64,000 nt of DNA from Aquimarina sp. Aq78 (lineage in GTDB: Bacteria > Bacteroidota > Bacteroidia > Flavobacteriales > Flavobacteriaceae). Both the position numbers and the translations under genes were made by a program. This document shows, one piece after another, positions 44,032 through 53,271 of this stretch; position 1 is the first letter of the stretch, and the number at the start of each line of letters is the position of its first letter. The stretch is taken from NCBI RefSeq assembly GCF_900299525.1, contig NZ_OMKA01000002.1, positions 62,001 through 126,000 of the forward strand. The letters run 5' to 3'. Below the pieces are notes generated by a model, which had not been told where the DNA came from, made no database searches, and worked only from the letters and a program-made list of their open reading frames with translations.

Positions 44032-45801
44032 ATGAAAAAATTATTTAACTATATAGAACCGAAAAAAATAGTGCTTTTACTATGTATTTCGGTATTGATG
44101 ATCACTACTTTTCAATCTTGTAAAGAAGAATTAGAAATTCCTCTTCAAGGACAGTTTAGTTCAGATGTTATTGTATTTGATAATAATTGGGTAAGTTCTC
44201 AATTAACTGCAGCTTATGGTATGTTGGATGGAAATTTGGATACATCAGATCCATGGCGTTCAGCTGCATCAAATTGGATTTATGGAGAGGTAGCATCAGA
44301 TAATGCATATAAAGGGAGTGATCCTGGAGATCAAACAATTATTGATAATGTAGAGTTTTATTTACCTAATTCTGGTGAAGGTAGATACTATGGGTATAAA
44401 TGGAATTCGCTTTTTGAAGGTGTTGCACGAAGTAATGAAGCAATAAGAGGGGTGAAAGCAGGATTGGAAGCTGGAGATCTTACATCTGCCGAAGCAAATC
44501 TGTTTGAAGCTGAAGCAAGATTTTTAAGAGCCCATTATCATTTTGAAGCTAAAAAATTATGGGATAACATACCTTATGTAGATGAAACAGCAACAGAATC
44601 TTTATCCAATGAAAATGTAGATTCATGGACCCTCATCGAAGAAGATTTTAAATTTGCTATAGCACAATTATCAGATACTTCACGATTTGTTGGCGGTGCT
44701 AACAGCTGGGTTGCAAAAGCATACCTGGCAAAAATACATATGTATCAACTAGATTATGCATCGGCGGCACCAATATTGGATGATGTTATTAATGCAGGAC
44801 CCTATAGTTTAGCAGCAAAGTATTCTGATAATTTTAATGCAGCATCAGAGAACAGTACAGAGTCTATATTTGCTGTTCAAAATACAGTTAGTGATGGATC
44901 TTCGCAAGATGATAATGGAAATTGGGGTGAAGCATTAAATTTTCCTAACGGAGCTCCTGTAGGAACTACAGGAGGAGCATGTTGCGGATTTTATCAACCT
45001 TCGCAAAACCTGGTAAATGCTTATAAAACAGATGCTACAGGATTACCAATGTTAGATACGTTTAACGATGTTGATGTCACGAATGATGATGGAGTGGCTT
45101 CTACCGATGCGTTTACACCACATACAGGAGAATTAGATCCTAGGTTAGATTGGAAAGTGGGTAGAAGAGGTATTGATTTTAATGGATGGGGAATTATGCC
45201 TGGGCAATCCTGGATTAGAAACCCTCCAAATGGAGGCCCTTATCTTCAAAAAATAAGTGTTTTTAGACAAAGTCAATTTAATAATGCCAGTATTGATGCT
45301 CCTTCTGCATGGGCTCCTGGCGTTAGTGCGCTAAATACTAATATCATAAGATTTGCTGAAATACTTTTATGGAGAGCCGAAATTATGGCAGTATTAGGAG
45401 AAGGAGATTTGGGAGTATCATTAGTAGATAGAGTTAGAATGCGTGCTGCAAACTCAGATGATTTTGTTAAAGAATTAGACGCAGATGGAGTACCAACGGC
45501 TACTCCTGCAGCAAACTATGTTGTCGGGACATACGGTGCTTTTTCTGGCCAGGACCAAGCTATAAAGGCTGTAGCTCATGAATATAGAATTGAAACAGCT
45601 TTAGAAGGTCATCGCTTTTTTGATTTAGTAAGAAGAGGTAATGCCGCTCAGGTTTTAAACTCTTACCTATCGGTTGAAGTTACAAAACGCCAACATTTAA
45701 CTAATGCTTCATTTACTCCGGGAGTGAATGAGCGCTATCCAATACCGCAAATCGTAATTGCAGTGAGCAATGGCCAGTTAAAACAAAACAATGGATATTA
45801 G
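44032..45801 (+). CDS. SusD/RagB-family nutrient-binding lipoprotein
   Basis: 589-aa surface glycan-binding lipoprotein that forms the lid of the SusC channel. The lipoprotein signal ends TTFQSC (Cys30). TPR-like helices include NEAIRGVKAGLEAGDL, LFEAEARFLRAHYHFEAKKL and VAKAYLAKIHMYQLDYASAA; the C-terminal signature is AVAHEYRIETALEGHRFFDL, followed by RRG and RYPIPQ. All are characteristic of SusD. It is followed by an intrinsic terminator. Confidence 0.96.
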   Translation: MKKLFNYIEPKKIVLLLCISVLMITTFQSCKEELEIPLQGQFSSDVIVFDNNWVSSQLTAAYGMLDGNLDTSDPWRSAASNWIYGEVASDNAYKGSDPGDQTIIDNVEFYLPNSGEGRYYGYKWNSLFEGVARSNEAIRGVKAGLEAGDLTSAEANLFEAEARFLRAHYHFEAKKLWDNIPYVDETATESLSNENVDSWTLIEEDFKFAIAQLSDTSRFVGGANSWVAKAYLAKIHMYQLDYASAAPILDDVINAGPYSLAAKYSDNFNAASENSTESIFAVQNTVSDGSSQDDNGNWGEALNFPNGAPVGTTGGACCGFYQPSQNLVNAYKTDATGLPMLDTFNDVDVTNDDGVASTDAFTPHTGELDPRLDWKVGRRGIDFNGWGIMPGQSWIRNPPNGGPYLQKISVFRQSQFNNASIDAPSAWAPGVSALNTNIIRFAEILLWRAEIMAVLGEGDLGVSLVDRVRMRAANSDDFVKELDADGVPTATPAANYVVGTYGAFSGQDQAIKAVAHEYRIETALEGHRFFDLVRRGNAAQVLNSYLSVEVTKRQHLTNASFTPGVNERYPIPQIVIAVSNGQLKQNNGY

Positions 45802-45826
45802 ATTTGTTTATTTGAATTGTTTTTAA

Positions 45827-45858
45827 AAAAGACAGCGTGTTTTTACATGCTGTCTTTT
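45827..45858 (+). terminator. Intrinsic terminator after susD
   Basis: AAAAGACAGCGTGT (45827-45840) pairs with ACATGCTGTCTTTT (45845-45858), one G-T pair, 4-nt loop, T-rich 3' arm. It lies between susD and the FG-GAP gene and should lower expression of the downstream genes relative to susCD. Confidence 0.75.
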
Positions 45859-45877
45859 ACATATGATTTTGTAAAAT

Positions 45878-48800
45878 ATGATATATAAGTGCTTTGTTTT
45901 TGTTATTGGCTTGATCGTACTTACTAGTTGTTCGCAAAAGAGTACATCAATTGATGATCGAATATTTACCAGCCTAGAACACTCATCAACCGGTATTCAT
46001 TTTAGTAATGATCTTACCGAAAATGACTCTTTGAATTATTTTACATATTCATACTTATATATGGGCGGAGGTGTTGCAACAGGAGATATTAATAACGATG
46101 GACTTATAGATGTTTATTTTACAGGAAATCAGGTTTCAAACAAATTATATATCAATAGAGGTAATCTTAAGTTTGAAGATATTACCATAAAAGCTGGTGT
46201 TGATGGAGATGATAGATGGTATACTGGTGTAACTATGGTAGATGTTAATGCAGATGGATTTTTAGACATATACTGCTCTGTAGGTGGAAAATTTGGAACT
46301 AAAATGAATCAATTGTTTATCAATAATGGAGATCAAACATTTTCTGAAAAAGCTCACGAATATAATATCAATGATATAGGAAATAGTGTTCAGGGAACAT
46401 TTTTTGATTATGATAATGATGGAGATTTGGATCTATATGTAGCAAATTATCCTCCCACAAAATTTAACGCCCCTAATTTCTACTATAAATTTAAAATGGC
46501 GAATACCAAAGCCGAAGAAACAGATCATTTATACAGAAATGATGGAGATACATTCACTGATGTTACAGAAGAAGCAGGAGTAAAAAGCTTCGGACTTTCA
46601 TTAAGTGCAACGGTTGGAGACTTAAACAATGATGGATGGTCTGATATATATGTGTCAAATGATTTTAGTACCCCAGATTATCTATATATAAATAATCAGG
46701 ACGGAACTTTTAAAGAAGTAATTAAAGAAGCAACTTCTCATACTGCTTTTTTCGGTATGGGAACCGATATTGCTGATTATAATAATGATGGAAATCTGGA
46801 TATTTTTCAGGTAGATATGGATGCTCAAAAAAATCGCCGTAAAAAAGCAAATATGGCGAGTATGAATCCTAAACTATTTTGGAGCACAGTTAATTCTGGT
46901 TTTCACTATCAATATATGCATAACTGTATGCAAGTTAATACAGGGATAAACAATGATGGGATTCCTTATTTTTCTAATGTTTCCAGAATAACAGGAACTT
47001 CTTCGACAGATTGGAGTTGGGGACCACTCTTTGCAGATTTTGATAATGACGGCCGTAAAGATTTATTTATTACCAATGGTACCAGAAGAGAAATAAATAA
47101 TAACGACTATTTTGAGAATTTAAATAAGCTAAAAAATAAGAAAGATAGCCTTTTGCAAAGAAGTTTAAAGATTCCTTCAGAGAAGATAGATAACTTCATG
47201 TTTCGCAATGTTGGAAATTATAGTTTTGAAAATGTAAATGAACGATGGGGGATACAGTATAAAGGTTTCTCTAATGGGGTTGCTTATGCAGATTTGGATA
47301 ATGATGGAGATTTGGAAATTGTCACAAATAATATCGATGATTATGCATCAATTTTCGAAAATAAGAGTGCAGAAAAAAATAACTATATCACCATCCAATT
47401 TGAGGGTAATACCAAAAATAAGTTCGGATTAGGTAATAGGGTATATTTGACAACAGGGAACCAAACTCAAATGCAAGAGCTTACTTTATCAAGAGGGTTT
47501 CAGTCATCAGTCGCTCCAGAACTACATTTTGGAGTCAATCAATCAAAAACTATTAAAGAGTTAAAAGTTGTTTGGACAGATGGAAAATATCAAATGCTTA
47601 AGAATCTCGAAGTAAACCAAAAATTAGTAGTAAAATATGAAGATGCTATAACCAAAAATTCAGTATCAAAAAAAGAGTCAGTTTTATTTACTTCAGAAGA
47701 AAATGAGCATTTTTCACAATATAAACATCAAGAAAATAGCTATAATGATTTTTCTAAGCAGGTTTTGCTTCCACATAAGATGTCGGCATTTGGACCAGGA
47801 ATGGCTGTGGGAGATATAAATAATGATGGATTAGATGATTATTTTGTGGGTGGTGCATCAGAACAAGCAGGAAGCTTGTTTTTTCAAAATGCAACTGGAT
47901 TTGAAAAACAAACTATTAAGGCATTTGAAGAAGATAAAATTAATGAAGATGTTGGAGCTGTTTTTTTTGATGCAGATCAAGATGGAGATAATGACTTATA
48001 TGTGGTGAGTGGCGGTTATGAATTCTCTCCAACGTCAGATATGCTACAAGATAGGTTATACATTAATGATGGTGGAGGGCATTTTTCCAAAGCAAAAAAT
48101 AGCTTACCAAAAATGTTAACCAGTGGTTCGAGAGCATATCCTTTAGATTTTGATAAGGATGGTAAGCAAGATTTGCTGGTTTTAGGACGCCAGGTTCCTG
48201 AACAATACCCAATTCCTGCACATAGCTATCTGTTAAAAAATAATAGTCGAGATGGAAACATACAGTTTGATGATGTTACAGATTCTCATGCAAAAAATTT
48301 TATCGATTTAGGAATGGCCACAAGTGCAGTAATTACCGATTATGATAATGATGATTGGTTAGATATTATTGTTGTTGGAGAATGGATGCCAATTAGGGTC
48401 TTTAAAAATATTAAAACAGGTTTTAAAGAAGTATCGCAAGAATTGGGATTAACAAAAGATACAACAGGATGGTGGTGGAGTATCGGGCAAGGAGATTTTG
48501 ATAACGATGGTGATATAGATTATATAATAGGAAATAATGGATTGAATTATAAGTATAAAGCCACAGAAGATGAAACTTTTGATATTTATGTAAACGATTT
48601 TGATAAGGATAGTAATGCCGATATTGTACTTAGTTATTATAATGACGGGGAGCAATTTCCAGTTAGAGGAAGAGAATGTTCATCGGATCAAATATCAATG
48701 ATCAAACATAAATTTAAAGACTATGAAAGTTTTTCTGAAGCCACACTAGTTGATGTATACACCAAAAAATCGCTAGAATCATCATTACATTATCAAATAA

Positions 48801-49189
48801 AATCTTTTGCAAGTGTATATCTTGAAAATAAAGATGGCAAATTCTTTATTCACAAATTACCATTAGAAGCTCAGGTATCATCGATTAATCAAATTTTGGT
48901 AGATGATTTTGATGAAGATGGTAATATAGATGCTCTTATAGCAGGAAATTTATATGCTTCAGAAGTTGAAACACCAAGAAATGATGCTGGGCACGGATTA
49001 TTCTTAAAAGGCAATGGAAAAGGCAAATTCAAGCCAATTTCTGCAATCAAAAGCGGTTTGTTCATACAGGGAGACGTCAAAGATTTGGCTATACTACAGG
49101 CAGATACTACTAGATATGTTGTAGCAGCAAAAAACAACGATTATTTACAATTTGTAAGAATTCGAGAAGTAAGTAAAAACACTCCTTAG
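45878..49189 (+). CDS. FG-GAP/VCBS-repeat lipoprotein of the CRTAC1/ASPIC type
   Basis: 1103-aa surface lipoprotein (lipobox LTSC, Cys18). It has many FG-GAP/VCBS repeats with calcium-binding Asp-rich loops, e.g. GDINNDGLIDVYFTGN, DVNADGFLDIYC, DYDNDGDLDLYVAN and DFDNDGDIDYIIGNNG, building two propellers (about 30-480 and 610-1090). Between them is an ASPIC/UnbV-like domain (about 490-590: NYITIQFEGNTKNKFGLGNR, LSRGFQSSVAPELHFG). Such proteins often lie next to SusCD genes; they may bind glycan or protein, but their role is not established. It starts 19 bp after the susD terminator. Confidence 0.92.
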   Translation: MIYKCFVFVIGLIVLTSCSQKSTSIDDRIFTSLEHSSTGIHFSNDLTENDSLNYFTYSYLYMGGGVATGDINNDGLIDVYFTGNQVSNKLYINRGNLKFEDITIKAGVDGDDRWYTGVTMVDVNADGFLDIYCSVGGKFGTKMNQLFINNGDQTFSEKAHEYNINDIGNSVQGTFFDYDNDGDLDLYVANYPPTKFNAPNFYYKFKMANTKAEETDHLYRNDGDTFTDVTEEAGVKSFGLSLSATVGDLNNDGWSDIYVSNDFSTPDYLYINNQDGTFKEVIKEATSHTAFFGMGTDIADYNNDGNLDIFQVDMDAQKNRRKKANMASMNPKLFWSTVNSGFHYQYMHNCMQVNTGINNDGIPYFSNVSRITGTSSTDWSWGPLFADFDNDGRKDLFITNGTRREINNNDYFENLNKLKNKKDSLLQRSLKIPSEKIDNFMFRNVGNYSFENVNERWGIQYKGFSNGVAYADLDNDGDLEIVTNNIDDYASIFENKSAEKNNYITIQFEGNTKNKFGLGNRVYLTTGNQTQMQELTLSRGFQSSVAPELHFGVNQSKTIKELKVVWTDGKYQMLKNLEVNQKLVVKYEDAITKNSVSKKESVLFTSEENEHFSQYKHQENSYNDFSKQVLLPHKMSAFGPGMAVGDINNDGLDDYFVGGASEQAGSLFFQNATGFEKQTIKAFEEDKINEDVGAVFFDADQDGDNDLYVVSGGYEFSPTSDMLQDRLYINDGGGHFSKAKNSLPKMLTSGSRAYPLDFDKDGKQDLLVLGRQVPEQYPIPAHSYLLKNNSRDGNIQFDDVTDSHAKNFIDLGMATSAVITDYDNDDWLDIIVVGEWMPIRVFKNIKTGFKEVSQELGLTKDTTGWWWSIGQGDFDNDGDIDYIIGNNGLNYKYKATEDETFDIYVNDFDKDSNADIVLSYYNDGEQFPVRGRECSSDQISMIKHKFKDYESFSEATLVDVYTKKSLESSLHYQIKSFASVYLENKDGKFFIHKLPLEAQVSSINQILVDDFDEDGNIDALIAGNLYASEVETPRNDAGHGLFLKGNGKGKFKPISAIKSGLFIQGDVKDLAILQADTTRYVVAAKNNDYLQFVRIREVSKNTP

Positions 49190-49289
49190 GTTTCGAGATT
49201 ATAAGAATGAGAGAAGATAAAAAAGTGTAAAGAATATTTTGATACACATTGGCAAAATAATGATCATTATATCATTTGCCATATATGTA

Positions 49290-49297
49290 TAATTTTG
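49290..49297 (+). promoter_or_regulatory. Possible -7 box upstream of the sodium:solute symporter
   Basis: TAATTTTG fits TAnnTTTG and lies 50 bp before the symporter start. No TTTG is at the right distance upstream (the nearest is only 11 bp away), so it is a weak call. Confidence 0.3.
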
Positions 49298-49346
49298 ATT
49301 GTTAGTGGTTTATGTTGAAATTATAAATGAAGATTAAAATAAAATT

Positions 49347-50942
49347 ATGAATTATATAGGTATTATTTCTTTTTTAGGGTTTACACTTTTAGTAGGTGTT
49401 ATTTCTTACTTATCTACAAAAAAAACAAATGAAAAATCTTCTGATGGTTATTTTTTAGGAGGTAGGAGTTTGACAGCGGGAGTTATTGCAGGGTCCTTAT
49501 TACTCACTAATTTATCAACAGAACAGATTGTTGGTCTAAATGGAGCAGCGTTTAAAGAAGGAATATTAGTTATGGCGTGGGAGACACTTGCAGCCATTGC
49601 TATGGTAATTACTGCCATATTTTTATTACCTCGTTATCTAAAAGGCGGGATTACTACAGTTCCCCAGTTTTTACAACGAAGATATGATACAACAACCAAA
49701 GCAATAACCTCGGGTTTATTTCTTACGGGTTATGCAGTTATTTTGTTACCAACAGTTTTATATTCTGGAGCGTTGGCTATTAATACAATGTTTAATATCC
49801 CGGAACTTCTGGGAGTATCAGAATCAATAGCATTATGGATTACTGTATGGGGAATTGGAAGTATAGGCTCAATTTATGCAATTTTTGGAGGGTTAAAAGC
49901 TGTAGCAGTATCAGATACAATTAATGCTATTGGATTATTAATAGGAGGGGTAATGATTCCTTTATTTGGATTGTGGGATATTGGAAGCGGCAGTATTTTA
50001 GAAGGAATTAATGTTTTATTAGATTTATATCCCGATAAATTTAATTCTATAGGAGATAATAAAGCATCGGTTCCCTTTACAACCATTTTTACGGGAATGA
50101 TGCTTGTACAACTATTTTACTGGGGAACCAATCAGGCTATTATACAAAGAGCTCTTGGAGCAAAAAACTTAAAAGAAGGCCAAAAAGGCTTGTTATTAGG
50201 GTCATTTGTTAAAATCTTGGGGCCAATTATAGTTGTGTTACCTGGTATTATTGCTTTCCATATGTTTGGAGATACACTCAAAAACCCAGATGAAGCTTAT
50301 CCTATGTTGGTAAGTAAAGTATTACCAATATCCTTAGTTGGTTTTTTTGCGGCGGTATTGTTTGGAGCGATTTTAAGTTCATTTAATAGTGCTTTGAATA
50401 GTTCTGTTACACTATTTGGAATAGATATTTATAAAGAATATTTTAATAAAGAAGCAAGTGAGGCTACTGTTGTAAAAGCAGGAAAACGATTTGGAGTTAT
50501 CTTAGCAATAATATCAATGTTTGTAGCCCCACTCCTAGTATACGCTTCAGATGGATTATTTGGCTACCTGCAAGAAGCAAATGGTATTTATAGTATTCCA
50601 ATCTTAACCATAATTGTAGTGGGGTATTTAACAAAATATGTTCCTGCAATTGCTGCAAAAATAGGACTTATCTCTGGCTCCTTGTTGTATATTATTAGCC
50701 AGTTTATATTAAAACCGTATGTGATTGGAGATGAAAATTATCCACATTTTTTACATGTAATGGCATTGCTGTTTATTCTAAATGTAATCATTATGCTACT
50801 TATCGGTAGACTATACCCACGGAAAGATGAATACAAGCAAAAATACACGGGACAAGTAAATATAAGTCCATTCAAATATGTAGTACCTATAGGTATATCA
50901 ATTTGTATTACAGTTATTGTTATCTATATGTGTTTTTCATAA
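49347..50942 (+). CDS. Sodium:solute symporter (SSS/SLC5 family), probable sugar transporter
   Basis: 531-aa inner-membrane transporter with about 13-14 hydrophobic helices. The N-terminus (GFTLLVGVISYLSTKKTN, GYFLGGRSLTAGVIAGSLLL) and the sodium-site region TNLSTEQIVGLNGAAF are those of SGLT-like members; AVLFGAILSSFNSALNSSVT is the typical helix-8 Na2 site. Its place after GH3-SusCD-FG-GAP suggests that it brings monosaccharide or a small glycoside released by the GH3 enzyme into the cytoplasm. The substrate is inferred only from context. Confidence 0.92.
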   Translation: MNYIGIISFLGFTLLVGVISYLSTKKTNEKSSDGYFLGGRSLTAGVIAGSLLLTNLSTEQIVGLNGAAFKEGILVMAWETLAAIAMVITAIFLLPRYLKGGITTVPQFLQRRYDTTTKAITSGLFLTGYAVILLPTVLYSGALAINTMFNIPELLGVSESIALWITVWGIGSIGSIYAIFGGLKAVAVSDTINAIGLLIGGVMIPLFGLWDIGSGSILEGINVLLDLYPDKFNSIGDNKASVPFTTIFTGMMLVQLFYWGTNQAIIQRALGAKNLKEGQKGLLLGSFVKILGPIIVVLPGIIAFHMFGDTLKNPDEAYPMLVSKVLPISLVGFFAAVLFGAILSSFNSALNSSVTLFGIDIYKEYFNKEASEATVVKAGKRFGVILAIISMFVAPLLVYASDGLFGYLQEANGIYSIPILTIIVVGYLTKYVPAIAAKIGLISGSLLYIISQFILKPYVIGDENYPHFLHVMALLFILNVIIMLLIGRLYPRKDEYKQKYTGQVNISPFKYVVPIGISICITVIVIYMCFS

Positions 50943-50978
50943 AATAAGAGATCCTTTTTGATATAATTCAGACCCCAA

Positions 50979-51006
50979 CCCTGTTACTTCCCCATTTGTA
51001 ACAGGG
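50979..51006. repeat. Hairpin after the symporter gene
   Basis: CCCTGTTAC (50979-50987) and GTAACAGGG (50998-51006) form a perfect 9-bp stem, 37 bp after the symporter stop. There is no T-run in either direction. A second stem, AAGCCCTC (51016-51023) with GAGGGTTT (51052-51059), follows and has a T-rich plus-strand tail. Together they probably end the symporter transcript. Confidence 0.5.
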
Positions 51007-51099
51007 CACTACTACAAGCCCTCGTTTATGGTAATCCTATTTAGACCTTATGAGGGTTTGTTGTTAACTGAAATCTCAATTTTTGTGTAGATCATGTCA

Positions 51100-51270
51100 T
51101 CATTTATAAAAAGTGCGATGTCTGTCGTTTTTACTTTGTATTCCTTCTGAGCCAGGAGGGTATAAAGCTTTACACATCGCCGTGATGTAATTAGATAACC
51201 ATTTTGTTACTAGTGTATCGATTTTTCTTTTTGTATTTTTTTCTTTGGTATTGGTAAGTTGTGTTTTCAT
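51100..51270 (-). CDS. Small basic ORF, unknown function
   Basis: 56-codon ORF (MKTQLTNTKEKNTKRK..., middle LVTKWLSNYITAMCKALYPP, end NDRHRTFYK). No family is recognised. It is rich in Lys/Arg with one amphipathic middle stretch. It follows another small ORF on the same strand with a 25-bp gap in an otherwise empty 704-bp region. Coding status is uncertain; the paired layout and absence of other features are the only support. Confidence 0.4.
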   Translation of the reverse strand: MKTQLTNTKEKNTKRKIDTLVTKWLSNYITAMCKALYPPGSEGIQSKNDRHRTFYK

Positions 51271-51295
51271 AATATTACTTTTTTTGAATTGTTAT

Positions 51296-51448
51296 TTATG
51301 TGCCTCGTGACGATTCATATCCGCGTGAGTCAATTTTTTGAAAAGAATTTGCATAATTTTCTGTTCGTTTCTTTGTTGTAGAGTTCACAATGAACTTTCC
51401 TGTTTCTTTGGTTTTATGTAAAAACCATTGTGATACATTATTTCTCAT
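51296..51448 (-). CDS. Small basic ORF, unknown function
   Basis: 50-codon ORF (MRNNVSQWFLHKTKETGKFI, VNSTTKKRTENYANSF, then a tail SRGYESSRGT). Unrecognised, basic and without a signal peptide or membrane helix. It lies upstream of the similar-sized ORF at 51100-51270 and may share its transcript. It was too short for routine gene calling; I give it as possible only. Confidence 0.35.
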   Translation of the reverse strand: MRNNVSQWFLHKTKETGKFIVNSTTKKRTENYANSFQKIDSRGYESSRGT

Positions 51449-51472
51449 GATTGTTGTTTTAAAGATTAATAG

Positions 51473-51502
51473 AACCGATAAGGTTATCTTATCAGTTTTT
51501 TT
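51473..51502 (+). terminator. Hairpin with T-tract upstream of the BASS gene
   Basis: AACCGATAAG and CTTATCAGTT (one mismatch) around GTTAT, followed by a T-run. In the plus direction it looks like a terminator, yet there is no plus-strand gene just before it, so it may insulate the BASS gene from read-through or act as the end of an uncalled short RNA. Confidence 0.4.
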
Positions 51503-51560
51503 AGGTATATATTATTGTGCATTGTATTAGATGATCTGTAAAATGTTGGTAATTAGATGT

Positions 51561-51583
51561 ATGAGGAATACCGTATTCCTCAT
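51561..51583. promoter_or_regulatory. Operator-like palindrome before the BASS transporter
   Basis: ATGAGGAATAC and GTATTCCTCAT are exact reverse complements around one C, a 23-bp palindrome 63 bp before the start codon. Its size and position suit a dimeric repressor site; as RNA its loop would be too tight without opening the central pairs. Confidence 0.55.
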
Positions 51584-51646
51584 GATGTTTTACCAGAATA
51601 TCCTTCGAAAATTTCTATATTGCTTATTCAATTAGAACTATAAAAC

Positions 51647-52513
51647 ATGGATAGTATATCAACAATTATTTTAGCTTTATCCCTTATTATTATAATGCTT
51701 GGAATGGGATTGTCTCTGGTTGTTGATGATTTTAAAAGAATATTTATATATCCTAAAGCAATATTGTTAGGATTGACTAATCAAATACTAATTTTGCCAG
51801 TGTTGGGATTTGCATTGGCATCCTTATTCCCAATACAACCCGAAATTGCAATTGGAATTATGATCTTAACTGCATGTCCTGGTGGACCTACTTCTAATTT
51901 AATATCTCATTTGGCAAAAGGAGATATAGCATTATCTGTTACTCTTACTGCATTAAGTAGTTTGATTACTATTTTAACTATACCATTTATTATAAATTTT
52001 GCACTTCTTCACTTTTTGGAAGAGGGGCAAATGATTAGATTGGATGTGATGACAACCATTATTCAGATATTGGTAATTACCATTATTCCTGTGGGTATTG
52101 GTATGTTGATTAGAAAATATAATGAACGATTTGCTTTAAAAATGGCTAAACCTGTTCGACGAGCCTCTGGGATTGTACTCATACTTGTAATTGCGGGTAT
52201 CACAATTAAAGAAAAAGATAATATTGTGTCTTATTTTCAGCAAGCAGGAGTAGTTGCTTTATGTTTAAATGTTATTACCATGATTGTAGGATATTATTCT
52301 TCTAGATTATTTAGAATTAAAGATAAAAGAGCCATTTCAATTGCAATTGAGTCTGGGATTCAAAACGGGACTTTAGCAATAACTATTGCTGTTGTTTTGC
52401 TTGAAAATACTTCGTTTGCAGTTGCTCCTGCGGTATATAGCTTATTAATGTTTTTTACGGGGGGTATTGCTGTCTATTTGGGTATTAAGAAAAGTAATAT
52501 CCAGAAAAATTAG
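51647..52513 (+). CDS. Bile acid:sodium symporter (BASS) family transporter
   Basis: 288-aa inner-membrane protein with 8-9 helices. Family features: an N-terminal LIIIMLGMGLSLVVDDFKRI, the ILTACPGGPTSNLISHLAKG motif that lines the crossover sodium site, and IAIESGIQNGTLAITIAVVL as the second crossover helix. BASS proteins move organic anions (bile acids, pantoate, 2-keto acids) with sodium. Nothing in the neighbourhood tells the substrate. It stands alone, preceded by a near-perfect palindrome and followed by hairpins. Confidence 0.9.
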   Translation: MDSISTIILALSLIIIMLGMGLSLVVDDFKRIFIYPKAILLGLTNQILILPVLGFALASLFPIQPEIAIGIMILTACPGGPTSNLISHLAKGDIALSVTLTALSSLITILTIPFIINFALLHFLEEGQMIRLDVMTTIIQILVITIIPVGIGMLIRKYNERFALKMAKPVRRASGIVLILVIAGITIKEKDNIVSYFQQAGVVALCLNVITMIVGYYSSRLFRIKDKRAISIAIESGIQNGTLAITIAVVLLENTSFAVAPAVYSLLMFFTGGIAVYLGIKKSNIQKN

Positions 52514-52519
52514 TAGTAC

Positions 52520-52566
52520 TGATCCCGCAGTGCGGGATGTACATCCAAGAGACAGTCGGATGTACT
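52520..52566. repeat. Nested palindrome cluster after the BASS gene
   Basis: ATCCCGC-AGT-GCGGGAT (52522-52538), followed immediately by GTACATCC (52539-52546) pairing with GGATGTAC (52558-52565). The first hairpin is like the TTCCCGC...GCGGGAA hairpins around the GIY-YIG gene. Confidence 0.6.
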
Positions 52567-52663
52567 AGCAATTACGCTACAGTACATACTATACTATAGA
52601 GGTTCTGGTATTAGAACCTAATACATTTAGTTTTCTTCAATATGTCAATGAACTATATCAATA

Positions 52664-52694
52664 AAAAAAGACGCCTTACTAGGGCGTCTTTTTT
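52664..52694. terminator. Bidirectional intrinsic terminator
   Basis: AAAAAAGACGCC (52664-52675) and GGCGTCTTTTTT (52683-52694), perfect 12-bp arms with a 7-nt loop and T-runs on both strands. It is 150 bp after the BASS stop and is its likely transcript end. Confidence 0.85.
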
Positions 52695-53247
52695 ATATCT
52701 TGATTTGTTTATAAGTTATATTCTTATAATTATCTTTTCTATATAATAGACACCTTTTATGTTCACTCCAGAACAATACCTCGATTGTTTATTAAAAAGT
52801 CGGGTTAACATATGTTGTGAATTACTAAGTGTCATTTTTATTTTTTTAAGTTAAATGCGTACTATTAATATTAATCTAAGTTCGCAATTGTTTAGATGCA
52901 AAGATCAAAACAATTTTTAAATGAGCAAACATTTTTTCAAGTTATTTTATTGGTAATCAATCAGTTATAGTTATTTTGAAACATAGGAATTCCTGTCCGT
53001 TTTTCAACAGATTTTGGATAGTTGCAGCAATTGTCTGTCTCCCTGTTGCTTAGTTTCCAAATAGTATTTTTTATGTGCTAATTAATTTCTATTCATATGT
53101 TTAATTTTTTTATTGAGTTTATTCAGATTACTTAATTTATTAGATTAAAATGTATTGTTACTTTATAAGATTCTACACTTTAGGAGGATTATTTCGACTC
53201 GATTTTCTGTATTTACTTCATTTTACATCAAAATGGTTCAACAAAAA

Positions 53248-53271
53248 AAGCGTCCAATTTCTTGGACGCTT
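53248..53271 (-). terminator. Terminator of the amidohydrolase gene
   Basis: AAGCGTCCAA (53248-53257) and TTGGACGCTT (53262-53271) with a TTTC loop; on the minus strand a run of seven T follows. It lies 227 bp beyond the amidohydrolase stop on the same strand, leaving a fairly long 3' untranslated region. Confidence 0.7.

Noticed and set aside
52716-52835. 39-codon minus-strand ORF followed by a terminator hairpin
   Set aside because: The terminator is explained by the BASS gene on the other strand, no promoter is visible and the peptide resembles nothing known; conservation would be needed to call it.
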